A DNA stretch of 64,000 nucleotides from Eubacteriales bacterium (GTDB lineage: Bacteria > Bacillota > Clostridia > Lachnospirales > Lachnospiraceae). Under the pieces are notes generated by a model, which saw only the letters and a program-made list of their open reading frames with translations, was not told the origin of the DNA and made no database searches. The position numbers and the translations under genes were made by a program. The DNA is taken from the NCBI GenBank assembly GCA_030527665.1, contig JAUNAK010000006.1, positions 1-64,000 of the forward strand, given 5' to 3'. Shown here piece by piece: positions 54,346-61,420 of this stretch. Numbering within the stretch: the stretch's first letter is position 1; every line of letters starts with the position of its first letter.

Positions 54346-56442
54346 TTACCTCCGTCTCCCTTTGCTTCGGGACGTTCCACGTCCGGACCCGCCGGATGCG
54401 CCTGTATTGTTTCTGCCGCTGCCGTTCTTTCTGCTGTTCTTCATGTTTCCGACTGTACGGCTGTTTTCTTTTCTCCGATTTTCGCTGCTTGTCTGGTCTC
54501 TGCCCGATCCGTTCGGAGCATTTCTGCGGACTGCAGTTCTGCCGTTTCTGCCTGAACTGCGGCTGTTTCTCTCTTCCGAAGTGCGCTGTCTGCTGCCATT
54601 TTCCTTTCCGCCTCTTCCTGCCGGTCTGCTCATCGGACGAGGCGGAATCAGGCAGTTTTTACCGAAACCGATCAGATCCTCCCTGTGCATCAGCAGCAGT
54701 GCTTCCTTAACAAGTGCATAATTCGACGGCTCCCGGTACTGAATCAGCGCGCGCTGCATGGCTTTTTCATGCGGATCATCCGCTACATAGACCGGTTTCA
54801 TTGTCAGCGGGTCTCTTCGCGTATAGTACATGCAGGTGGAGATCGTACCCGGTGTCGGATAGAAATCCTGCACCTGCTCCGGCATATATCCCATATCCCG
54901 GATATACTCTGCCAGTGCGACAGCTTCCTTTAAGGTACTTCCCGGATGGGAAGACATCAGATACGGAACGATGAACTGCTTCAGATCCAGTTCCTTATTA
55001 ATTTTCTCAAACTCTTTTACAAAGGAATTGTAGACGGCAACCGACGGTTTTCCCATCCTGGACAGGACCGAATCACAGATGTGCTCCGGTGCCACACGCA
55101 GCTGTCCGCTGACATGGTATCTGCACAATTCCTTCAGAAATGCCTTATCCGGATCCGCCATCAGATAATCAAAGCGGAAACCGGAACGAACAAATACTTT
55201 TTTAACTTTCGGCAGGTTTCGAAGTTTCCGCAGCAGTTTCAGATAATCGCTGTGATCCACGACCATGTTTTTACAGGGCTGCGGATATAGACAGCGTTTG
55301 TTTCTGCAGGCGCCATGGGTAAGCTGCTTATCACAGGCAGGTCTGCGGAACTCCGCTGTCGGTCCGCCTACATCATGAATATATCCCTTAAAGTCCGGTT
55401 CCTCGATCATCTGCTTTGCTTCCGTCAGAATCGACTCATGACTTCTGGCCTGCACGATTCTTCCCTCATGCATTGTCAGTGCACAGAAGCTGCATTCACC
55501 GAAACAGCCGCGGTTCGATGTCAGACTGAACTTGATCTCTCCCAAAGCGGGAATTCCTCCGTCTCTGTCATAGATCGGATGCCAGGAACGCATATACGGA
55601 AGGGCATACACGTCATCCATTTCCATTTCCGTCAGCGGTTTTGCCGGCGGATTCTGTACCACAAATGTTTTTCCTGCGTACGACTCATAGATCGTTCTTG
55701 CCTGATAAGGATCCGTATTGGTGTACTGCAGATAGAAACTTCTGGCGTAGGCCTCTCTTCCTGCATCCGAATTCTCTTCCACTTTTTCAAAATCCGGAAG
55801 ACGTACGCCCTGATAGATCCTCTCTTCATCTCTTGTCTTGTACACGGTTCCCGGTATAAACGTAATGTCCCGCACATCCATGCCGCTGTTCAGTGCATCG
55901 GCAATTTCTACGATACTGTGTTCTCCCATTCCATAGGAGATCAGATCGGCTCCTGCCTCCAGCAGTACGGAGCGGCGTACCTTATCCGACCAGTAGTCAT
56001 AGTGCGACAGACGCCTAAGACTGGCTTCGATTCCGCCCAGGATGATCGGTGTCTTTTTGTAATGCCTGCGGATCATATTGCAGTAGACCGTTACCGCACG
56101 ATCCGGACGCCGGTCGGCAGACCCCTTCGGGCTGTAGGCATCCTCATGCCTGCGCTTCTTGGCAACCGTATAATGATTCACCATGGAATCCATATTGCCG
56201 GAGGATACCAGAAAACCAAGCCGAGGCTCACCGAATTCCGTTACCGATTCTGAATTTTTCCAGTCCGGCTGACAAAGCATGGCAACCTTATATCCATGTG
56301 CTTCCAGCACACGGCTGATGATCGCACTGCCGAAACTGGGATGATCGACATAAGCATCACCGCATACATAGACAAAGTCCGGCTGCTCCCATCCTTTCTC
56401 TTCCATATCTCTTCTGTTGATCGGTAAGTATCCTTCGTACAT
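54346..56442 (-). CDS. YgiQ family radical SAM protein
   Basis: This 698-aa protein has the YgiQ/UPF0313 architecture: a B12-binding-like N-terminal part, the radical SAM motif CFGECSFC (CX3CX2C) in SNRGCFGECSFCAL near residue 325, and a DUF3362-like C-terminal region. The last 90 residues are of low complexity, rich in Arg, Ser, Asn and Gly, and look like an RNA-binding tail. The reaction is unknown. The start at 56442 has GAGG seven bases upstream, just after a leader hairpin. Confidence 0.9.
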   Translation of the reverse strand: MYEGYLPINRRDMEEKGWEQPDFVYVCGDAYVDHPSFGSAIISRVLEAHGYKVAMLCQPDWKNSESVTEFGEPRLGFLVSSGNMDSMVNHYTVAKKRRHEDAYSPKGSADRRPDRAVTVYCNMIRRHYKKTPIILGGIEASLRRLSHYDYWSDKVRRSVLLEAGADLISYGMGEHSIVEIADALNSGMDVRDITFIPGTVYKTRDEERIYQGVRLPDFEKVEENSDAGREAYARSFYLQYTNTDPYQARTIYESYAGKTFVVQNPPAKPLTEMEMDDVYALPYMRSWHPIYDRDGGIPALGEIKFSLTSNRGCFGECSFCALTMHEGRIVQARSHESILTEAKQMIEEPDFKGYIHDVGGPTAEFRRPACDKQLTHGACRNKRCLYPQPCKNMVVDHSDYLKLLRKLRNLPKVKKVFVRSGFRFDYLMADPDKAFLKELCRYHVSGQLRVAPEHICDSVLSRMGKPSVAVYNSFVKEFEKINKELDLKQFIVPYLMSSHPGSTLKEAVALAEYIRDMGYMPEQVQDFYPTPGTISTCMYYTRRDPLTMKPVYVADDPHEKAMQRALIQYREPSNYALVKEALLLMHREDLIGFGKNCLIPPRPMSRPAGRGGKENGSRQRTSEERNSRSSGRNGRTAVRRNAPNGSGRDQTSSENRRKENSRTVGNMKNSRKNGSGRNNTGASGGSGRGTSRSKGRRR

Positions 56443-56465
56443 ATGATTTCCTCTTCTCATATATT

Positions 56466-56498
56466 AAAACGCGAATCTCACAGGAGAATTCGCGTTTT
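56466..56498 (-). promoter_or_regulatory. Leader hairpin with U run directly upstream of ygiQ
   Basis: AAAACGCGAAT and ATTCGCGTTTT form a perfect 11-bp stem, followed on the minus strand by AATATATG. It lies 23 bp before the ygiQ ATG and within the leader of a transcript starting near 56533. It could be an attenuator of ygiQ, or the terminator of the upstream GNAT gene 150 bp away. Confidence 0.65.
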
Positions 56499-56539
56499 CG
56501 TTCAAAATTCCAGCAGCCTGTACAGCTGTTATCGGTCAT

Positions 56540-56568
56540 AGTATAAGATGCGGTGCCTGAAAAAACAA
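56540..56568 (-). promoter_or_regulatory. Promoter of the ygiQ operon
   Basis: TTGTTT (56568-56563), a 17-bp spacer and TATACT (56545-56540) fit the consensus. Transcription should begin near 56533. Confidence 0.75.
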
Positions 56569-56650
56569 GACCGGTTCTATCCTCGTTTCCTCATTGCCTG
56601 TTCCTTCATTCTGCTTTTTTACTGCCTGAAGTTCAGACTGTTGTTATACT

Positions 56651-57223
56651 TTAAATCGTGCTTCTGTTAAGCGTCCTCCAATCCGACTCCAGAATCGCAT
56701 ACAACTTCAAATCCGAAAAACTGCCGTCTGCATTTTTCTGTCCGTCTCTCATCGTTCCCTCATATAACATTCCTGCTTTTTCCAGAACACGTCCGGACGC
56801 AGTATTATCGATATGATGTGATGCAAAAATCCGATGCAGACCTACTTCTGAAAATGCATGGTCGATGACGGCCTTTGAAGCTTCCGTAGCATACCCGTTT
56901 CCCCACCATTTACTGCCGATGCTGTAACCAAGTTCTGCCTGCTCTGCACCTTCATCGATATCAAACAGACCGATGGAGCCAATAACCTCTCCATTCAGCG
57001 TGACTGCCCATCCATAGAAAGACGGATCCCTGTCATATTGTTCTGTATGCATCCGGATAAATTCGCGTGCGGACTCCATTTCCGCGCAGGGAGCAAAGCT
57101 GATATAACGGTTGACAAGCGGATCACAGCCATAATTCAAATACACACTTTGTACATCTGTCATCGCAAATCTGCGCAGCAGCAAGTGCTCTGTTTTAATT
57201 TCAACAGTTCCTGTATGATTCAT
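56651..57223 (-). CDS. GNAT family N-acetyltransferase
   Basis: This 190-aa protein is of the RimJ/RimL-type GNAT group: it begins with TEHLLLRRFAMTD, has LGYSIGSKWWGNGYATEA near residue 100 as the acetyl-CoA site and HHIDNTASGRVLEKAGM near 137. It acetylates an amino group of an unknown target. I start at 57223, with AAGGG upstream. It begins 2 bp after the MATE gene, so the two are cotranscribed. Confidence 0.9.
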   Translation of the reverse strand: MNHTGTVEIKTEHLLLRRFAMTDVQSVYLNYGCDPLVNRYISFAPCAEMESAREFIRMHTEQYDRDPSFYGWAVTLNGEVIGSIGLFDIDEGAEQAELGYSIGSKWWGNGYATEASKAVIDHAFSEVGLHRIFASHHIDNTASGRVLEKAGMLYEGTMRDGQKNADGSFSDLKLYAILESDWRTLNRSTI

Positions 57224-57225
57224 CG

Positions 57226-58578
57226 TTATCCCTTCTCTTTCCATTCTTTTCTGACAAATACCAGAACGGTCACACATAATATGATCTGCAGGATCGTAGA
57301 CGACGGAGTTGCCAGTCCGATCCGAAACAACGATATCGGTGTTATCTTACTGAAAACAAAGGAAAGCGGAACTCTCACCAGAAAGGCTCCGCAGATCCCC
57401 TGCAGCATGACAAATCTTGTTTTTCCTATTCCGTTGTAGAACCCGACAAAGCAGAACATAAAGGCTGTCAGCAGACAGTCTATTGCATAAGCTTTTAAAT
57501 AATCCGCTGCAGCTGCAATCACCTCCGCGTCCTTTGAGAAAATCCCTGCCAGAATCTCTCCATGGAAAAAGGTAACATACGCCATAACAATACCGGCAGT
57601 GATTGAAAGGATGATCGCGATCTGTAAAGTTTTATAAGCCCTGCTGTATTTTCCCGCACCATAATTCTGAGAAACAATTGCAGCCAGCGACTGCATAAAG
57701 GATGAAGGAACAAGCATAATAAAGGCACATACTTTTTCAGCAACACCCACACCCGCGGACGGAATCAGACCAAGACTGTTCACAATTGCAGCAATCACCA
57801 GAAAGGACATCCCTACAAGAAAATCCTGAACAGCTACAGGCGCACCGAAGAAAACAACTCTTTTGATGATTTTTCTGTCAAAATATACATCGCTTTTTTC
57901 AAAACGAAATGGAAGCTTCCTCTTTCTGATCAACAGAATCGATGCCGCAACACTGATTGCCTGTGCAAGCACGGTTGCAATTGCCACACCTTCCGTTCCC
58001 ATTCCAATCACGCCGCACATGAACAGATCCCCGGCAATATTGGCAGCACAGGCAATTCCTACCGTTAGAAGCGGCGTCCTGGAATCTCCCAGTCCTCTGA
58101 AAACAGCACCGATCAGATTATAACTGATAATAATTAATGCTGCCAAACCACAGATCAGAATATAATTGGCCGTTTTTGTGTATGCCTCCGTCGGTGCATG
58201 CATCATGCCGGCAAGCCTGCGGCTTCCGACTCCCAGAATAACTGTCACCACAATACCGATGACAGCAAAAAAACAGATACTTGATCCTATGGTTTTTCCG
58301 GATTCTTTTCCTTTTCCCTGACCGATCTGCTGTCCCAGAAGAATCGTTGTTCCCATGGAAAAGCTGGCTATCATTCCGGTAATTGTAGTCATAAGCTGTG
58401 AACCGGTAGATACTGCCGAAACGTCCGCAGCGGATCCGTACTTTCCGACTACAAGAAGATCGATCGCCCCGTACATTGCCTGCAGCACAAGTGCAAACAA
58501 AACCGGAAGTGCAAACTGGATCAATGGCATCAGAATCGGTCCTTTTGTAAAATCCTTTATCTCTTCCTGCTTTGCCAT
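57226..58578 (-). CDS. MATE family efflux transporter
   Basis: This 450-aa protein has 12 membrane segments in two homologous halves and the MATE text MYGAIDLLVVGKYGSAADVSAVSTGSQL near the N-terminus (quoted in part: VVGKYGSAADVSAV). MATE proteins export drugs or metabolites in exchange for Na+ or H+. AGGAGGG precedes the ATG. It is likely the first gene of a pair with the GNAT gene. Confidence 0.92.
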   Translation of the reverse strand: MAKQEEIKDFTKGPILMPLIQFALPVLFALVLQAMYGAIDLLVVGKYGSAADVSAVSTGSQLMTTITGMIASFSMGTTILLGQQIGQGKGKESGKTIGSSICFFAVIGIVVTVILGVGSRRLAGMMHAPTEAYTKTANYILICGLAALIIISYNLIGAVFRGLGDSRTPLLTVGIACAANIAGDLFMCGVIGMGTEGVAIATVLAQAISVAASILLIRKRKLPFRFEKSDVYFDRKIIKRVVFFGAPVAVQDFLVGMSFLVIAAIVNSLGLIPSAGVGVAEKVCAFIMLVPSSFMQSLAAIVSQNYGAGKYSRAYKTLQIAIILSITAGIVMAYVTFFHGEILAGIFSKDAEVIAAAADYLKAYAIDCLLTAFMFCFVGFYNGIGKTRFVMLQGICGAFLVRVPLSFVFSKITPISLFRIGLATPSSTILQIILCVTVLVFVRKEWKEKG

Positions 58579-58618
58579 GTTAATACTCCCTCCTATGATA
58601 TACTTCCTTATTCTCTGA

Positions 58619-58769
58619 TTACAAAACCGTTATCAGATGCAGGCCCATAGAAAGCATCCAGATATACATGATCGTTTTGGGAAGCATCAGGGCACCAAGC
58701 ATCGGTTTCTTTTTCGCGCCCCATACGACCGGAAAGTAAAACAGAAAACTGAAAGAATCACTTAAATTC
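58619..58769 (-). pseudogene. Possible remnant of a membrane protein
   Basis: One frame stays open for about 50 codons here and reads as a hydrophobic segment (KKKPMLGALMLPKTIMYIWM and onward to HLITVL-stop) that looks like part of a membrane protein. It has no ribosome binding site and begins inside the end of the phosphatase gene. It may be a decayed gene or chance; nothing else is seen in the 179 bp between the phosphatase and the MATE gene. Confidence 0.25.
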
Positions 58770-59300
58770 ATATTTGATCACGGCACAGTTTTTCACTCCA
58801 TGTGCCGCATATTCCTCATTTGTCATCTCATTGAAATAGGAATGCACAACTCTGGCTATTCCGTTATGTGCGACTAGAATATAGGTTTTTGTACCCGCCT
58901 CCGCACGTATATCATCAAGCAGATTATAGATTCTCTGTGCGAGAAACAGCATGCTCTCTCCGCCTTCGTAGCGGCAGCAGAATTCTTTCTTCGCCTCCTG
59001 AAATTCCGCTCCGTCTCTGGCCGTAGACTCCCACTTTCCGAAATTCTGTTCTTTCAGCCGCGGTTCTTCCCGCATCGGAATTCCCGTAATCTCCGAAATA
59101 TGACGTGCTGTTTCTTTTGCCCTCGAAAGCGGTGAATACAGGATCTCATCCGCCTGAATTCCGGCTTCCAGGATCTTCCTGCCGGTCTCGACTGCCTGCT
59201 GATGTCCCAGCTCTGTCAATTCAATATCCGTAGCACCGCAGATCTTATTCTCAACATTCCATACCGTCTGGCCGTGACGGACAAAATATACATGGTTCAC
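58758..59300 (-). CDS. Histidine phosphatase family protein
   Basis: This 180-aa protein has the catalytic RHGQ at residues 8-11 (His9), YSPLSRAKETA near 57, and VAHNGIARV near 143. Length and motifs fit the CobC/GpmB-like branch, but the substrate is not defined. The start is a GTG at 59300 with AGGAGG seven bases upstream. It differs from the longer histidine phosphatase at 3839-4498 and is not a recent duplicate. Confidence 0.88.
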   Translation of the reverse strand: MNHVYFVRHGQTVWNVENKICGATDIELTELGHQQAVETGRKILEAGIQADEILYSPLSRAKETARHISEITGIPMREEPRLKEQNFGKWESTARDGAEFQEAKKEFCCRYEGGESMLFLAQRIYNLLDDIRAEAGTKTYILVAHNGIARVVHSYFNEMTNEEYAAHGVKNCAVIKYEFK

Positions 59301-59378
59301 GTGTATTCCTCCTGATAGTCATTCCATAAACACATCCTCCGGTTATCCGCTGCTTCATTCGGCAGCGAAAGCCGGTTC

Positions 59379-59828
59379 TCAAAGATGCTCCAAATACGCA
59401 TTCAGCTTTTTTGTCAGCAGCTGATATCGCTCGTACTTCTCTGCCTTTGCAAAGTGCACCTCTCTCTGCTGTACTTCACAATTGGTATAATCCAGTACTT
59501 CGTCTCCAAACTGCTCACTGGTAAGATCAAAGTTCTTTCCGTCCACTACATTAAAGCAGTGATAATTTCCGCCCGGACGCAATACACCGCGAACTTCACC
59601 GCCGAAAATATCCTGTACCAGAAATGCAGTGATGCTGCACTGTCCGCAAGTGACATGTTCATTGTTATATTCTTTACGCAGCCGCGGTGCGCATGTCTCT
59701 GCACACCAGACCTTCGTTAATTTCTCATACAGATCGATCGGCGTATGAATCGCTGCATATGCCTTATTGATCGGTTCACATACGGCGTTCTGCCATCCGT
59801 AAAAATGATATTCTTTTCTTTCTTCCAT
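59379..59828 (-). CDS. YunG family protein
   Basis: This 149-aa protein has the core WCAETCAPRLRKEYNNEH, CGQCSITAFLVQDIFGGEV (near residue 60) and FDLTSEQFGDE, typical of the YunG family as I recall it. The Cys and His residues suggest a papain-like or transglutaminase-like fold, but the function is unknown. The gene lies 24 bp after hxlR on the same strand. Confidence 0.75.
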   Translation of the reverse strand: MEERKEYHFYGWQNAVCEPINKAYAAIHTPIDLYEKLTKVWCAETCAPRLRKEYNNEHVTCGQCSITAFLVQDIFGGEVRGVLRPGGNYHCFNVVDGKNFDLTSEQFGDEVLDYTNCEVQQREVHFAKAEKYERYQLLTKKLNAYLEHL

Positions 59829-59852
59829 AGGGTATCCTGTAATCCTTCCCTT

Positions 59853-60212
59853 TTATAACACGGTTCTGTTCCGTTCCTTTTCATTTATAAAATCAATGTA
59901 CTTTGTTCCCCAGATCTCCAGTTCTTTTAACACCGGCTGAAACTGTTCTCCGATATGACTCAGAGAGTATTCCACCCGGGGCGGAATCTGTGAATATTCC
60001 GTTCGAATGATCAGCCCTTCCTCTTCCAGTGCCTTGAGCTGCCGGGAAAGCGTTGTATGTGTCATTTCCTCCGGCATTAATCGCTGCAGTTCGTTGAACC
60101 TCACATGCGGATGTTCCGACAATAAATACAGAAGATACATGGACCATTTTCCTGTCAGTACTTTCTGTGAGGTTACATAGGGGCAAAGCCCGAATAATTC
60201 TTTTTTTGCCAT
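59853..60212 (-). CDS. HxlR family transcription regulator
   Basis: This 119-aa winged-helix regulator has the family text KVLTGKWSMYLLYLL (about residues 15-29), RFNELQRLMPEEMTHTTLSRQLKALEEEGLI in its recognition region (quoted: THTTLSRQLKALEEEG) and a conserved N-terminal Cys10. HxlR proteins often sense electrophiles or redox stress through such cysteines. GGAGG lies before the ATG. It is divergent from the flavin-type gene at 60344, with a palindrome between them. Confidence 0.92.
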   Translation of the reverse strand: MAKKELFGLCPYVTSQKVLTGKWSMYLLYLLSEHPHVRFNELQRLMPEEMTHTTLSRQLKALEEEGLIIRTEYSQIPPRVEYSLSHIGEQFQPVLKELEIWGTKYIDFINEKERNRTVL

Positions 60213-60227
60213 ATAGGTATCCTCCCC

Positions 60228-60239
60228 GATACCGGTATC
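60228..60239. promoter_or_regulatory. Perfect 12-bp palindrome, likely HxlR operator
   Basis: GATACCGGTATC is a perfect palindrome, 15 bp before the hxlR start and 15 bp from the -35 box of the divergent gene. Homodimeric regulators such as HxlR bind palindromes of this kind, so it probably controls both genes. Confidence 0.6.
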
Positions 60240-60253
60240 ATATAATATCGTAC

Positions 60254-60281
60254 TTGTTTTATTGCTCCCAGTCTATATACT
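60254..60281 (+). promoter_or_regulatory. Promoter of the pyridoxamine-oxidase-like gene
   Basis: TTGTTT (60254-60259), a 16-bp spacer and TATACT (60276-60281) precede the gene at 60344 by a leader of about 55 nt with AAAGGAG near its end. Confidence 0.65.
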
Positions 60282-60343
60282 GAGAGCATAGCAAATCACG
60301 CAGTACAGTGCAATTCTGTTTTTTTTGAAAGGAGTTCACAGAA

Positions 60344-60739
60344 ATGAACGAAGTTTTAGAGTTTTTAAAAGGATGCGGCACCTTCTATCTTGCAACTGTT
60401 GAGGGAGATCAGCCAAGAGTTCGTCCGTTCGGCGCTGTATGCGAATTCGAAGGTAAACTGTATATCGTTACCAACAACCAGAAAGACGTATTCAAACAGA
60501 TGAAAGAGAATACCAAAGTTGAGATCTGCGGTATGCACAAAGGCAAATGGATCCGTGTATGCGGAAACGCCATCCATGACACACGCAGAGAAGCACGCGT
60601 TGCCATGATGGAGGCTAACAAAGCATCTCTGAGCAGCATGTACACCGTTGATGACAATCTGATGGAGGTTCTTTATATTGAGAACGGAACCGCAACCATC
60701 TGTTCCTTCACAGAGGCTCCGAAGACAATCAACTTCTAA
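60344..60739 (+). CDS. Pyridoxamine 5'-phosphate oxidase family flavin-binding protein
   Basis: This 131-aa protein has the split-barrel fold of FMN-binding pyridoxamine 5'-phosphate oxidase relatives: FYLATVEGDQPRVRPFGAV at about residues 14-32, LYIVTNNQKDVFKQ near 45 and VEICGMHKGKWIRVCG near 64. Relatives include nitroreductase-like detoxification proteins; true PdxH activity is unlikely at this size. The divergent hxlR gene and the operator suggest stress-inducible expression. Confidence 0.88.
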   Translation: MNEVLEFLKGCGTFYLATVEGDQPRVRPFGAVCEFEGKLYIVTNNQKDVFKQMKENTKVEICGMHKGKWIRVCGNAIHDTRREARVAMMEANKASLSSMYTVDDNLMEVLYIENGTATICSFTEAPKTINF

Positions 60740-60750
60740 TTTCTATGCCG

Positions 60751-60803
60751 AATACGAAAACAGCCGCACGCCATTTTTTTCGGTGTGCGGCTGTTTTCGT
60801 ATT
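60751..60803 (+). terminator. Terminator of the flavin-type gene
   Basis: AATACGAAAACAGCCGCAC and its complement form a 19-bp stem with one G-T pair, followed on the plus strand by TGGTATTTTTTTACG. It begins 12 bp after the stop codon. Confidence 0.92.
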
Positions 60804-60908
60804 TGGTATTTTTTTACGTTTCTGTACGTCTTTTTACTCGTACTTTTCTCTCATACATTTTTACGGTATATTTTTAAGGTGCACTTTTTCATTCGGCCCT
60901 TTATGCCG

Positions 60909-60942
60909 ATATGCACAATTTCATGATATACTATGTGCATAT
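60909..60942 (+). promoter_or_regulatory. Inverted repeat around the -10 box of the DUF4298 gene
   Basis: ATATGCACA (60909-60917) and TGTGCATAT (60934-60942) are perfect 9-bp arms that enclose TATACT (60927-60932), a likely -10 box. A protein bound here would block the promoter. No good -35 box is seen. Confidence 0.55.
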
Positions 60943-60961
60943 CAACCATTTGGAGAAAGTC

Positions 60962-61330
60962 ATGACCATAGAACAAATTATTGAATCTGAAGATGTAGGC
61001 CCACGAACTGAGATGAATATACCCGATCAGATCAAACGAATCACAAAAATGGAACTGACATACAATGAGCTGGCAGCACAGTTTACAGCTGCACATAGAG
61101 AGGTCAAACGCCTGACAGAGCTTCTGCCTCAGCTGCAGGAATTGGAAACCTATTATGAAAACGGCGATTGGCAGGAAGACTATGATGCCGATCAGCAGGG
61201 TCTGATTCCCGGAGATCTGAACCGCGGCATTTTATGTGAGGACACCATCTATGATCTGCTGACTGACCGCGCAGAACTGCTGTCTGAACTTTGTACATTG
61301 TTGGAAAAACTCGAAGAAACTGCCGGATAG
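60962..61330 (+). CDS. DUF4298 domain protein
   Basis: This 122-aa acidic, largely helical protein has the DUF4298 hallmarks LETYYENGDWQEDYDADQQG (about residues 61-80) and LNRGILCEDTIYDLL near 86, with a coiled-coil N-terminal half. The function of the family is unknown. I start at the ATG at 60962, where GGAG is six bases upstream; an ATG 17 codons earlier lies in the palindrome. It is a single-gene unit convergent with the GH3 gene. Confidence 0.8.
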   Translation: MTIEQIIESEDVGPRTEMNIPDQIKRITKMELTYNELAAQFTAAHREVKRLTELLPQLQELETYYENGDWQEDYDADQQGLIPGDLNRGILCEDTIYDLLTDRAELLSELCTLLEKLEETAG

Positions 61331-61420
61331 CCTTATGAGTACTCTCATAGACCGTTTTCTATGGCAGTCTCTTCTCGTCTTCGTCCAGGAGTTACTGAAC
61401 ACTTATGCCTGATGCCTGCT

